From Ligula intestinalis (Eukaryota > Platyhelminthes > Cestoda > Diphyllobothriidea > Diphyllobothriidae), in contig JAYGXS010000001.1 in assembly GCA_036362985.1 (NCBI GenBank), positions 55,006,761-55,070,760 on the forward strand: DNA of 64,000 nucleotides, written 5' to 3'. The translations under genes were made by a program, and so were the position numbers. Positions 1-10,501 of the stretch are shown one piece after another (positions within the stretch are counted from its first letter, which is position 1; each line of letters begins with the position of its first letter). The notes under the pieces were generated by a model. It was given only the letters and a program-made list of their open reading frames with translations, was not told the DNA's origin and did no database searches.

Positions 1-955
1 AGACAGCTGCATAAGAAAAATTGTTTAAAAGTTAGTTATTTACGTAAAATCTTTCAAGACATATCTTATTTTGAAGGTTTTATAAGCACATAGAATATAC
101 TCATTATTTATGGTCAATTGACTAAAGCCAGTTAAAATCGTAAAGTCTTAATTAGAATTTTATGGAAGATCTGAACCTCTTCGTAATAGAAATATCGAAG
201 TTAGTATAAAAAATATGGCGGAAGGCAATAGCTCTTAGTGTACGAAAAATGGTGCGTTTACAATTGTTCCCGACAATTATATTTAAATTTATTATTCACT
301 GACCAGCATGTCTGCCAGTGGGCTTAAGTAATATATCACTCCTGTTATCTCCCAATGGGGCAGATCAATCGAAAACGTGGTTGCCTTCCAAAATAAGTCA
401 AGCGATGCATGAACGAAAGAAAAACTAGCAGTTCTCATGAAAACGTGTTAGAATTCATACTCGAATTTTAGGCTCTTCGGTAACAACAATGTATTATATA
501 ACACGTAACATGGAAGCATATTTATTCGAAAAATTGACAAAAAATATTTTCCGAAGTAATTTCACCTGTGCTGCTTTATTTACTCAATGGTTTCACATGA
601 ACGGGCTTCCTCTACGTGTAAAACTTAAGTTTACCTAGTACGTCCGATTTCCACTTTTTCGGAATTTTCCACTTTGCTAAAAAAGGCTGGTGTTTCTATA
701 AGACTTTATATTTCTTCATAAATCAAAATATGCCTTATTGTGAAGAACGAGCACTACCTTATTACTGTAAGACTTTAGGGGCCACAGCTTGGGCTGCGTT
801 TGAGTAAGAGGGAGTTACTTGAAAAAATCGTTGGATTTCATGAGATAGTGCACCTACTGTATATGTGTGCCCTGTTGTCCCTGGACAGTCTGAACCCGAA
901 ATAATACAACATAAACAGCAGACAAAAGTTTTTTGTAAAAGCAATGCTACTCACA
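1..955. other. AT-rich intergenic sequence, nothing recognised
   Basis: No open frame here resembles a protein family, and no RNA gene or inverted repeat stands out. The stretch is AT-rich. The only clear structure is the short simple repeat that follows it. Confidence 0.5.
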
Positions 956-959
956 GTTT

Positions 960-984
960 GTGAATAAATAAATAAATAAATTTT
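960..984 (+). repeat. (AATA)n simple repeat
   Basis: About five AATA units in a row are seen directly, followed by a T-rich stretch. It could be the tail of a decayed retroelement, but no element body was recognised upstream. Confidence 0.7.
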
Positions 985-1455
985 ATATTTTAGACCCGGT
1001 GGGCCTCGTCATTGCAATTCGATTCTAAAAGTGACTGTTTCAGTCCCCGTGTGCATATGCATAGGACGCGTCGGCGTGCTAGCAAGAGTCTCCCAAGGTA
1101 TTGCTATTACTCTCACCCAATAAACTGAGAGCTGAAGAAAACGGTCATGATGATGTCCCTGACCCTCTGATGTTCAATGAGTAAGTTTTCGAGCATGTAC
1201 AAATCTTCCTTTAACTTAAACGGACTTATAAACTTCGAGCTGGACATCAGGACCTTTACATAAGCATTGCATACTGCAAAAATCGTGGAACCCGAACTAT
1301 CCCACGGGGCTTTAAATGCTTCAAAATGAACTATGCAAAGTATGATAGGTTATATTTTGTCATCTGGTTATCATATGAACCATCTCCAAACTACAAAATC
1401 CAACAAAGGCAGTGGAATTTTCGTACTTCATTATTTTCACTCATTACGCCTGGTC

Positions 1456-1852
1456 ACCCTAGTAGAAATCGATCCGGTGTCTTTGCCGGATTTCATAGCG
1501 CCAATGCCGGACTTGTCGCGATAGTGCTTTCGCCGCTTCTGATTGGCTGGGGAGTTTTTGCCTGCTCGCATTCTCATTGGTTGAAGGTCATTAGCATTTA
1601 TGTTAAGGAACCTCGGCGTGTCAATCACGCGCATCAAAGACACCGGCACCGGCCCGGACCTGTCAGCCAAGGCTGACTCGCTCATTACTCACTCGTGTGT
1701 GACGGTGACTGGACGCGCATTCGCCCGCTGTGAAATCGCTCAATTGCTCTTTACAAATAAACCTTCGTTTACTGCGCACTGTACATAATATGACTCTTTG
1801 AATCAAGTTAACTTTTGCTGATTAGTGTTATTCCTTTGCATTTTTATCCATA
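1456..1852 (+). repeat. Left terminal inverted repeat (397 bp)
   Basis: This repeat is the reverse complement of 5299-5695 with only scattered mismatches. It runs from ACCCTAGTAGAAATCGATCC to TTTTTATCCATA, next to the 5' tandem repeat of the transposase gene. Both TIRs have the same length, which suggests little rearrangement since insertion. Confidence 0.9.
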
Positions 1853-1911
1853 ATATTGGTATTTTTCCCCCATTATATTGGTTTTTTCCCCCATAATATT
1901 GGTTTTTTTGC
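1849..1911 (+). repeat. Three-copy 21-22 bp tandem repeat upstream of the transposase ATG
   Basis: Three imperfect units of the form ATAATATTGG followed by T-rich and C-rich runs lie directly before the ATG at 1913. They are open in frame with the transposase, but their low complexity argues that they are leader rather than coding sequence. They mark the inner edge of the left TIR. Confidence 0.75.
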
Positions 1912-1912
1912 C

Positions 1913-3924
1913 ATGTTTAACCAAGAATCGCGGCGTAATATTAGGCGGCGGGCATTGAGGGAAACGCAGCGGTTTTGTCGAACAGTGGAAGACCAGGTTG
2001 ACCAGCTGATACCTAGGGCTAAGCGACCTACTATTGAAAATGACGTTTCAGGCGGCGAAATGGACTGTGAGTCTTCGATGGATAGTGTTTGGAATTACTG
2101 TTGTAGGGGTAGACTTGGCACCTCGTCTGAAGACGAAAACAACGGAAATTTGCTTGATCACTACGATCCCTCGAATGATGAGTCCACTAATGATTTGGAT
2201 ATACCTACTCGAATTCGTTTGTGGGCTAAGAAAAACCATATTAAGCATTCTCATCTGGATGAACTCCTGGTAATTTTGAAGGAGCTTATTCCAGAATTGC
2301 CTACTAAATCTAAAACGTTTCTCAAGACGTCTGTGAAGCTGATAGTTAATCCAATGGATGAAGGACAGTTTGTAAACATAGGGCTTAAGAACCAACTGAA
2401 GCAGTTAGAATCAATCGAAGGATTACTTGTTGAGAACGACAAGGTCGTAATTAATCTAGCAATAGATGTTCTCCCACTATGTAGAAAGACTCAGGAGCAG
2501 TTTTGGCCTATTGTGGGTCGTGTCGTAAGGCCATTCACAAGTACAGTGTTTCCTGTAGCAATATACTACGGGAATACTAAGCCGTTAGATGTACAAGTAT
2601 TTTGTAGAGACCTAGTTCAGGACATCAAGACCCTAACGATGGAGGGTATTCAGTATTCTTATCTGAGAAATCCAACTCATGTTACTGTAGGTTGCGTTAT
2701 TTGCGATGCTCCAGCGCGAGCTTACGTTAAGTGTATTAAGAATGTTAATACCTATGGTGGATGTGAACGATGTACCGTTTCTGGTGTCCACCGAGGTAAA
2801 GTTGTTTACTTAAACGAAGACAACATTGAAACGAGGAAGGACGAATACTATGTCGATGTACCAAATAGGTCACCGTTTGTAGAATGCGAGCTGGGACTGA
2901 TTACAAAGTTTCCTTTAGATCCCCTCCACTTAGTGTACTTAGGGGTAATGAGGAAGTTACTACGTTTATGGGTACGTAGTTATAGGTCGGCGGAGACTGG
3001 TGACATAAAGTCACCGACACTTAAGTCAGAACAGATCGAGGCAATTAACTCAAGAATGCAGGTAATGAACTCCTGCCTGCCCACAGAGTTTTCTCAGCGA
3101 TGTCGAAGCCTGAGAGATATGGATATGTGGAAAGGCACGGAGTATGGGCAATTTTTATTGTACGTCGGATTAATTGTACTGAAAGATATTCTACCTGTTA
3201 TAAATTATAAGCATTTTCTGATATTATTTACAGCGATCCGATTAATGGTATCTCCAGCCCTTTATAAGGCAAATGTAGGCTTCTGCGGCAAATTGTTAAG
3301 GATATTTACAGATAAGGTAGCTGACATATACGGAGACGAGCACATGGTATATAATGTTCACAGCATACAGCACCTTGCTGATGATTTGGACCGTCATGGA
3401 CCCTTAGAATCCTTCTCGTCATTTCCGTTTGAAAGTTCCCTTCATGAATTAAAAAAGTATCGGCGATGTCCCCCAAGCCTTTGCAGCAAGTTTCAAGGCG
3501 ACTGCCCGAGCTGGGGATGGACCTATGTATAAAAAGTAATCGGCGCAAACTAAAGTTTATGCATAGGCATAATAGGGGTCCGATCCCCGAAGGTGTGCAT
3601 GTACATGAGCAATTTAGTTGTATTGAAGGTTTGCGCTATAGGGTAGACTGCGGTGCTAATAGATGTATTAGCCTTGGAGATAAGATAGTCTGTGTTAGGA
3701 ACATAATACGTGAGGTTAGTGGAAGCATTCGCTTAGTATATAGGGAACTCACTGGTTTGTGCGATTATTTTAAGTATCCCGTTGACTCTCAAACTATTGA
3801 TGTGTACAAGGCAGATCTACTAAATGATATTAAGTCAGATAGTTTTCCCACTAACTTCAGTAAATACTTATGCTACCCATCTGATGGGTCGTATGTTTTA
3901 GTTTACATTATAGACAAGGACTGA
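1913..3924 (+). pseudogene. Tnp2/EnSpm-like transposase, one frameshift
   Basis: The product is a DDE-class transposase that would cut and move the surrounding element in the nucleus. I chose the ATG at 1913 over the in-frame ATG at 1856 because the first 19 residues of the longer form only translate a tandem repeat. Recognisable blocks in order are: QFWPIVGRV, then YYGNTKPLDVQVF, the acidic VICDAPARAYVKC block, the Cys pair in YGGCERCTVSG, and FPLDPLHLVYLGVMRKLLRLW with the Asp/His of the Tnp2 core. The frame ends at 3532, but family-like sequence continues in another frame from 3466 (MSPKPLQQVSRRLPEL) to the TGA at 3922. One base was therefore lost near 3455-3466. Before the TGA the C-terminal part is open. 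A strong splice donor (AG|GTAAGT) follows the stop at once. The assignment is by motif resemblance, and the exact superfamily (CACTA versus another CMC group) is less certain. Confidence 0.8.
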
Positions 3925-3925
3925 G

Positions 3926-4033
3926 GTAAGTTGACGATACTCGGAAGCAGTGTTAGGGCAGGTAGGCAGGTAGTGCTTCGAACACTAACCTGGTGCCTAC
4001 CTGCCCTAACACTGCTTCCATTTACAGTTACAG
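3926..4033 (+). other. Candidate intron with consensus donor and two nested acceptors
   Basis: The donor is GAG|GTAAGT at 3925/3926. The acceptors are TTTACAG at 4027 and TTACAG at 4033, so the intron would be 102 or 108 bp. It lies between the transposase stop and the ATG at 4042, so it would sit in the 3' UTR of the first gene or the 5' UTR of the second. It is almost filled by a hairpin. Confidence 0.5.
3943..4019 (+). repeat. 77-nt hairpin: perfect 26-bp stem inside the transposon
   Basis: The arms 3943-3968 and 3994-4019 are perfectly complementary (26 of 26). The inner 25 nt can extend the stem with one bulge around TTCGAA. It lies entirely inside the candidate intron between the two transposon genes. 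Such a stem would bring the splice sites together or could act as a transcript-ending or recombination structure; the function is not shown by the sequence. Confidence 0.9.
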
Positions 4034-4041
4034 TCTGTCAC

Positions 4042-4925
4042 ATGGCCTCCGAGGACAATAACCCTGGCCCTCGACGTTCTGACCGTGAACGCAGAGCTAC
4101 GTACAAATCCGTGGAGTGGCTGTTAGCCAACATGCCACTACCTGAGATATGTTCTTTTTGGTACTAACACAACACATCATAGGAGGAGTACCCTGCCGGT
4201 GACGACACGGAGTCCGTCGTCACTCTGCCCGCGCGGCATGCCTACACAAACGACGCCGTTCGGCAGCTACAAGAGGAGATCAGGGCCAACCAGAGGGAGA
4301 ACCGACGCCAATTTAGTTGGCTAATGCATATTCTAAAGGACGTACATACCCGAGTTCAGGGTACAGAAATGACCTTAGCGTCAATGCCCATGAGTTCGGT
4401 CAACTCCTCTGGTGACCTCTAGATAAGACCTCTAGAAAGACCTCTGGCCTCGAAGGAGGACTTTCATAAGTTAAACCGGGATCTTAAGGAAGATGAATAC
4501 AGGCAACAACTGGTATGTTACGATAACCTCATTAAGGCATGCCTTCAGGTCCGCTTCCTCAGTTGCGTCGGCGGACGCAATTTGGACGACTTTGTTAAAC
4601 GAGTGTTTCACATCTTGTTCACAGACGACATCTCCGCAAACTTGAATTTCCGTGGAGTAAAGTCAAAGGAGGCCCTGTATGGCACCCCTCTATATGAGGT
4701 CATTACAGGTATTAAGCTCTACATCCTTTAACCAATGATATTTTAGACGCCTACAAATTTTGGTCCAAAGAGGCACGGCCTAATCTTCGTGCCTTAGAAG
4801 ATTGCATATCAACCCGATTTAAGAAAACGTTGGATGCAGTAAGAAAAAGACGGGCAAGGGATAGTTCCCTTATCGTGTCAGATGGTACACTTCATTTCAT
4901 GTATCAACTAAATGCTGTCTTTTAG
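4042..4925 (+). pseudogene. Second transposon gene with DUF4806-like C-terminus, broken
   Basis: The ATG at 4042 opens MASEDNNPGPRRSDRERRAT. After a GT...AG candidate mini-intron at 4151-4182 (32 bp, with a perfect TACTAAC branch box) the sequence resumes with EEYPAGDDTESVVTLPARHA and a coiled-coil-like stretch around LQEEIRANQRENRRQ. The splice is off by one base, and TAG at 4420-4422 interrupts the frame inside a local triplication of GACCTCT. From 4441 the frame reads LIKACLQVRFLSCVGG, then NLDDFVKRVFHILFTDDI, matching the hydrophobic Gly-Gly pattern of DUF4806. A 38-bp intron at 4709-4746 joins in phase (T|DAYKFWSKEARPNLR). The stop is TAG at 4923. DUF4806 proteins are known partners of this transposase type in animal elements; their role is unknown. 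An AATAAA-like signal follows near 5018. Confidence 0.7.
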
Positions 4926-5159
4926 ATGAAGAAAACGGTGCAGGGCCAAGTAATCCTCCGAAACAATCCCGGGAAACAAGCCCTTAGACCATCTTTTGTA
5001 AATTTATTTTTTATAATAAAAAAAAGAAAAAAAGTGTTTATTTCACTATACCGGCCTTCTTTTTTATGCAAATGGGCTGCGTTTACTAGCGACGGTGGAC
5101 AATAAATAAATAGATGGGTTTACTACTGCGGATGGAAGAGCTTTAATACCCTTATCGAA

Positions 5160-5298
5160 GTATGGCGCCGTATCGCGACTTTTTCGCTATGGAATCCATG
5201 GCGACCAGACGACCAATATCCGCCATGAAATCCGGCATAGTAACCGTACTTTTCCGACCGAAATCCACCATGGAATCCGGTATGATTTTCTACTAGGG
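5160..5298 (+). repeat. Sub-terminal repeats and an internal TIR-like end
   Basis: ATGAAATCCGGCAT-like motifs recur near 5191, 5226 and 5270. The block ends with TTTTCTACTAGGGTA at 5286-5300, which nearly repeats the true outer end (GATTTCTACTAGGGTA at 5681-5696). The element thus carries two copies of its right terminus about 395 bp apart. The left side has no matching inner end. Confidence 0.7.
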
Positions 5299-5695
5299 TA
5301 TGGATAAAATTGCAAAGGAATAACAGTAATCAGCAACAGTTAACTTGTTTTAAAGAGTCATATTATGTACAGTGCGCAGCAAACGAAGGTTTATTTGTAA
5401 AGAGCAATTGAGCGATTTCACAGCGGGCGAATGCGCGTCCAGTCACCGTCACACACGAGTGAGTAATGAGCGAGTCAGCCTTGGCTGACAGGTCCGGGCC
5501 GGTGCCGGTGTCTTTGATGCGCGTGATTGACACGCCGAGGTTCCTTAACATAAATGCTAATGACCTTCAACCAATGAGAATGCGAGCAGGCAAAAACTCC
5601 CCAGCCAATCAGAAGCGGCGAAAGCACTATCGCGACAAGTCCGGCATTGGCGCTATGAAATCCGGCACAGACACCGGATCGATTTCTACTAGGGT
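5299..5695 (-). repeat. Right terminal inverted repeat (397 bp)
   Basis: This is the mirror copy of the left TIR. Both TIRs contain a chance open frame, so their peptide translations match; these are not genes. Confidence 0.9.
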
Positions 5696-6440
5696 ATCAA
5701 AATTCAGAAAAAAAATTCTTTGTTTAGAAGATCAATCACTACTTATCTACATTCAGGCCACTTTAACGAATGTTTTTGTGCAGGTATGATGGAATCTCTC
5801 CTCCGCACCGATGGCATTCGCGAACTCTGAACCCTGTGCAAGGCTTCAGCTTGAGAGTAATGGGGCCAACACTGTAATCTACAAACGGCTAATTCTGCAG
5901 CCGACAGCGACCAACTACTCACCGGCGCACCAATAAATGGTACAGAACACCAGTTTGATAAAAGTGAAAGGAGACTGACAACATCTTGCTCTTGTACCAA
6001 CCCTTTCCCTTACAAACTTCTAACATTTCGCGAGCTGTAGTTAGTTCTCCTGAAAAAATAACCAGTTCATGATAAACTAGTAAAAACTTTGAGGAATTTT
6101 TCCACTGATAGATCAACCTCCTTCTGTGGAGTAGTTTCGACTTCGACTTAATTAATAAAGAAGAAAAACCACTGTCTTATCTTACACCCGTATCTCAACT
6201 TAACTATGCCCCTCGAACTTCATCATAAGAAGTGCATTTTTTGTCCGCACTAGTAAAAGCGGCATGGGTTCAATGAAACCTCGGAAAATCTCACGTTCCG
6301 GACGGATGACTTGAAGTTGCACCTCGAAAACTTGCCAATGCTAACAAGGAAAGAACGAAAGAGTGCACCCATCATCCGATTTATGAGAGAAGGCCACGGA
6401 TTGACTTAGAAGATAACCACCTACTCAACTACTCAGAGAA
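5696..6440. other. Intergenic sequence, no gene recognised
   Basis: There is no convincing open frame. A minus-strand stretch at about 5990-6045 follows an acceptor-like TTATTTTTTCAG and reads GELTTAREMLEVCKGKG, which could be a small exon. Nothing else supports it. Confidence 0.35.
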
Positions 6441-6800
6441 ATCCGATTGATGTCATACACCTTGACTTATTGAGGGCCTTCGATATTGCACAGCACCGGA
6501 TTCTTTTACACGGAGTTTAAGTGTCTGGTGACGATGCCGTACAAGAGGTCATGGGTTCGCAGTTCTCAATCTGCCTCTGTAACAGCCAACTACGGTTACT
6601 CACAACTTATTATCACCCACTTAACAAATCAAGCGGCCAATGAGATATTTCAAATGTCTATTCATTTACACCCACATCAGCCTTGCGGACAGACGTGTAG
6701 GCAGGCCTAGAACTGACCAACCTTCCTGAGGCGATTGTTATGTCCCAATCTGTGGAAACATTTGAACAACGACTTGATATACAAGCTAAAGCACAATGTG
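6440..6800 (+). pseudogene. CR1-like LINE remnant (RT motif A and C-terminal end)
   Basis: VIHLDLLRAFDIAQHRILL near 6450-6515 resembles reverse-transcriptase motif A of CR1-type LINEs. LPEAIVMSQSVETFEQRLD near 6722-6785 resembles the extreme C-terminus of the same protein. The two are only about 200 bp apart, so most of the RT domain is deleted. There are stops between them. Confidence 0.5.
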
Positions 6801-8070
6801 AACTGTGGAAAAAATTAATCTTGAAACATCAACACGCGATGTGACTGGATATATTTTCCTGAATGTAATGTTGTTAACAATGCTTCTAATTCTTGAGATT
6901 TTGATGTCACAAATAGGGACTTTAAAGGCGCAAGACTATTATTTCCTCAAATATACTGACTGACTGATTTCACTTACCTTATAGGCTTTTAAAAAATAGC
7001 CTGCTCTGGTCAGTTCTGGATTACTCGTGACCGTGAGCTTTCGTTGAGACTGCAGGTTTTCGTCGAGTTTGCCTGCACAACTCCGCTGTTTGGTCACCTG
7101 TACAAGGCCAGAAGCGAACACATACGACTGGACAGAAGTTTTTTTTGAGCCAATGAGTACTACGCGCTTGGAACTTTATGCAAAGCGAAGCAGTTACCCT
7201 CCACACTGAATTGAGAGTAAGGCTTGATGTCAAGTTCTTTGACAAATAGCGTCTTTTTCAATGTAAGTTCTTTCAATCACCCCTTGTAAAGTGCTCGTGG
7301 GTTTACTCTTCTTCCCCACTGCTTCGCACGGACTGGCGACAACCTGACTTAAAATATGTTATAGTTTTATTCGAACCTGTTGTACACGTTTGTTACTTTA
7401 TAATGACTGTACATAAACAGACAAACGTTACGGTTCATTAAATAAGATTAATTTATTGGTCAATAGTTTGCAGGTAAGGTCAAAACTAATGTACCGTAGA
7501 GGATCGAGCTAACAGTGGAAGAAAACTCCAGATCATTATCTCGAGTGATTTTAGGAGAAAAAGCTGGGGATTGGTTGGCATAGATGCGCGGTGTAGTCAG
7601 TCCCCATTTGGTCTTATGGATCCGGTATATTTCACCAGATAATGGCGTGTCGGTCAGCCATTGCTGACTGCCGATGGAAGAATTAGCCGATTGTGGGCTG
7701 CAGGATTAAGGTCATTGTCTTCAGCGTAAAGCCTGGCACATGGGACAGAATAAACGAACGCTATCACTGGGGAAGAGAGATTCTATCGAGTTAGCACACA
7801 AAATTCGTGAAAGGTGTGTTGAATGAAGACAACTAGGGATAGCTCCCTTAAATAAAAGACAGATTTGCTGAATTTTGGATACTTCTGGTTTGATTATGCC
7901 AGATTGCTATGGCGTTTACTTGAAGAAACTAACGTTATCGAACTCTGCATGTCAAAGGAAGGGAACAATGTCATCTCGAGGACTGGTTCGCTGAAAGTAG
8001 TCAAGCTGGTGTACAGTAGTCAGGGGAAGAAGGCTTTCGCCCTTCATCTTTAAGACTGCTGTCTTATATC
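6801..8070. other. Intergenic sequence, no gene recognised
   Basis: The open frames here are short and have no family features. A TACTGACTGACTG stretch near 6955 resembles the short tandem tails of the local LINEs. Nothing else is seen. Confidence 0.4.
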
Positions 8071-8077
8071 AGGGGAT

Positions 8078-8815
8078 TTTTTCGAATTAGCAAGGACCAC
8101 GAATCTGAGGGGTCATCCCCTAAAATTAAAGGTGACAGGGGCCAGGCTGGACGCTCGGAAACACTTCTTTTCAAAAAGGGTGGTCGGAGCGTGGAATGCG
8201 CTTCCTCAGGACGTTGTTATGTCGGAATCGCTAGAGGGTTTTAAGCAAAAACTGGATCGATATAGCAGTGCACGATGGATCGGAACTGACAATTTGCATT
8301 AATAATAATGCTACTTCCAATTTTTCAGTAGTATTAGTTTTTATATCCATTCACGTTTGCTATTTAAAATGCCCTCCCACGCATAGCCTCATGCGAAGGT
8401 CTTCGCGGTCTACCCTACTTGGCTATCTGCGTACCGTGATTACCCGCTGGCTATCTGGACGGATGCCTCTGTTTTTCCAGTTCCGTGGCGGACTCTGCAA
8501 TCAGCAAGGAAGAATCAGGACGTGGCTTCCACACGGTGATGATCCTGGGAACCTTTGCAATGCCCCCACCCCAGTGGGAATCCCCTTTTTTCTCCTAAAT
8601 CCCACGCATTACCCCCACAAGGGCGACAGTTTTTCTCCTAAAAATCCCTGAGGAGTTTTTTCACTGTCTGCTCCTATTTTCATCCTATGACTCAGGACAA
8701 CTGGCCTCGCCAACCGTCTAAGCAACACATTTTTTGCTACCACTGCACATATGTACAAATAGGGCACTCAAAGGAATTTTTCCTACATACCCTCAATATA
8801 CTGATACTAATACTT
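8078..8815 (+). mobile_element. 5'-truncated CR1-like LINE: C-terminus plus 3' UTR
   Basis: The start reads FFELARTTNLRGHPLKLKV, then a block ending AWNALPQDVVMSESLEGF, the C-terminal pattern of CR1-like ORF2 proteins. About 500 bp of non-coding 3' sequence follow. This includes GGGCGACAGTTTTTCTCCT, AGGAGTTTTTTCACTGTC and AATAGGGCACTCAAAGG, shared with the copies at 11.9 and 14.9 kb. The copy ends in CCCTCAATATACTGATACTAA, a short tandem-type tail as in CR1 elements. Confidence 0.75.
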
Positions 8816-8819
8816 CTCT

Positions 8820-9869
8820 AACCTGTAAGGTCACAACGGATCAAGTTTAGCAAGCCCATAACGTTTTTGATATGGCAGGTTACGGTGTACTGACGAGAAA
8901 GTCTTTTCATAAAGAAGTGCTCGACCGATTCCATGTTCTTCCGTTCGCTAGTGCGCAGTAGGCCAAATAAAAACGAGCGATATTCTAGACTAATTGTAGC
9001 GTACATTTGGTAACAGACTAGTTGTTCTGCCACGTTAAACAACTACATGTAACATATAGAGTTGGGTATACTTAGTTATGCTTATTACTACAGGGACATC
9101 AAGAATATCTTGATATTCATGCGATTAATTTTAATTTTCTTACTTAAACTTCAGCTTTAATTTTATAAGTTTAATTTCAGTTAAAGCTTAAGTCAACTTA
9201 ATTTTTTTATTTCATTAAATATTTAAGCGGCATGTGGTTGATTGTCGATTTATCGTGCTACAATATCTGCCTACAAGCGTTAGAAGCTATTGTCAGTTTT
9301 TTAAAATAGTGAAAAACCCATCTTTCATCGTTCTACTCTTGTTTTGAAATTTCAATATAGTGTCGATATAGTGTCCAAGATACTCGATTTTGCTTATATC
9401 ATATTTTTTCGGTAGTTAATCCAAGCTGACGGGCGACTCACTGGGTACCTCGTTGACGTCCCTATTGGATGGGGCCATGCTTGGTGGTCAAACCATCGAA
9501 TGCATAACACGCAGACTGTCATGTAATCACTTGAAACCTTGAAAAGAAACCATGAAATTTTTGTCCAAATCTAAGCCAAATCGTTGAGAGATTTAACTTA
9601 ACCCTTGAGAATCACGGCAACCTGCCCTGTAATCTTCTTGACTATATTAAAACTAACATGATTTATCCGTATACCACACCTAATTTTACGTTACTAATAG
9701 GGCTCACGCCCTTTTCCTTCAACTAACTGAACTAAGGTGTGAAGATTTGATATATTGGTGCAGGTTGCTTGTAACTATCAAACGGTGGTCTTTAGGCTTT
9801 TCACGCAGTTTTGCAGATGGTTTACAATTTAGATATCTGAATTGTAAATAATATTGTTTCTCTTTGAAC
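8820..9869. other. Intergenic sequence, no gene recognised
   Basis: AT-rich sequence upstream of the MIA40-like gene. Its core promoter would lie near 9720-9869, but no TATA box or other element could be assigned with confidence. Confidence 0.4.
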
Positions 9870-10250
9870 ATGGAACAGCATAAAGTCTGCATCTTATCCA
9901 AAGAGGAAGCACGGAGTCCGCTAAATCTTGAAGACTACTATGACATTGATCGCAAAATGTCAAAACCAGGCTTTAAAACCGCCGACGGTAAATTTAACTG
10001 GCACTGTAGTTGCGTTAGTAGCTACGTAACTGGCCCTTGTGGGTATTTCTTCCGCAAATTTCTGTCGAATATGGAACGTTTTATGAGTGCCACGGAAGAT
10101 GGACCCAACGAAGAAGCCAGGACATCTTTTGAGAAATATTACAATGAACTGACCACATGCATGGGCAAATACCCTAAGTATTATCAGCCTATTCTCGAGC
10201 AGTATGAATTGAGTTTACAGGACATTTTAACCGAGCAGACCGACTCATAG
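9870..10250 (+). CDS. CHCHD4-like: MIA40/CHCHD4-like mitochondrial intermembrane-space import oxidoreductase, variant cysteine set
   Basis: The 126-residue protein matches MIA40, which oxidises cysteine-rich proteins arriving in the mitochondrial intermembrane space. MIA40 features seen are HKVCILSKEEA near the N-terminus, the redox site in KFNWHCSC (residues about 46-53; usually Cys-Pro-Cys), then VTGPCGYFFRKF, and LTTCMGKYPKYYQP near the end. MIA40 normally has two CX9C helices with four structural cysteines. Here the first (GPC) and last (TTC) remain, while the second is Asn and the third is Phe. In known MIA40 structures the outer pair and the inner pair each form a disulfide, so exactly one whole bridge is missing. 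The loop between the helices is about seven residues longer than in vertebrate proteins. The gene is a single open frame without introns. I chose the ATG at 9870 because the only earlier in-frame start is a TTG. It could be a diverged paralogue or an old retrocopy; there is no poly(A) tract downstream. Confidence 0.85.
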   Translation: MEQHKVCILSKEEARSPLNLEDYYDIDRKMSKPGFKTADGKFNWHCSCVSSYVTGPCGYFFRKFLSNMERFMSATEDGPNEEARTSFEKYYNELTTCMGKYPKYYQPILEQYELSLQDILTEQTDS

Positions 10251-10501
10251 GGACCTCTTGTTTCTTCGACTGTACATTTTCCACAAAATTAAGTTATTCT
10301 AAACCTTGCCCTTGTCTACTGCTGTCTTTTTTTTACCCTAGTAGTATTTTGCGTCTATTGAACGTCTATAGATATCTTGGACTGCAATATAGATATCTAT
10401 TGGGTATCTATTTACAGAGAGATCGACGATAACGGCGGCTTACACTGGGCAGTAGATCCCTTTTCTTAACTAACGATTAATTTATTAAGTTTAACTCCCG
10501 T
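10251..10501. other. Short gap after the MIA40-like gene
   Basis: T-rich sequence with an imperfect repeat of ATAGATATCT near 10370-10405. No gene is seen. Confidence 0.4.

Larger units (their letters stand above)
1456..5695 (+). mobile_element. Tnp2/CACTA (EnSpm)-like DNA transposon, two genes, 397-bp TIRs
   Basis: A 4.24-kb element is delimited by two near-identical inverted repeats of exactly 397 bp each. It carries two plus-strand genes: a transposase with the Cys-Asp-Ala-Pro-Ala-Arg block and a later DPLHLVYLGV motif, and a DUF4806-like protein. Sub-terminal copies of an ATGAAATCCGGCAT-like motif lie just inside the right TIR, as in CACTA-type elements. The termini begin ACCCTAGTAG. No perfect target-site duplication is visible: the outside triplets are GTC on the left and ATC on the right. 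The family name rests on motif memory of the Tnp2/EnSpm (CMC) transposases. The element is inactive as sequenced, because the transposase is frameshifted and the second gene has an in-frame stop. Confidence 0.8.

Noticed and set aside
1437..1685. Matching open frames in 1437-1685 and 5466-5789 as a conserved protein
   Set aside because: They are translations of the transposon's inverted repeats in mirrored orientation and have no start or splice context as genes.
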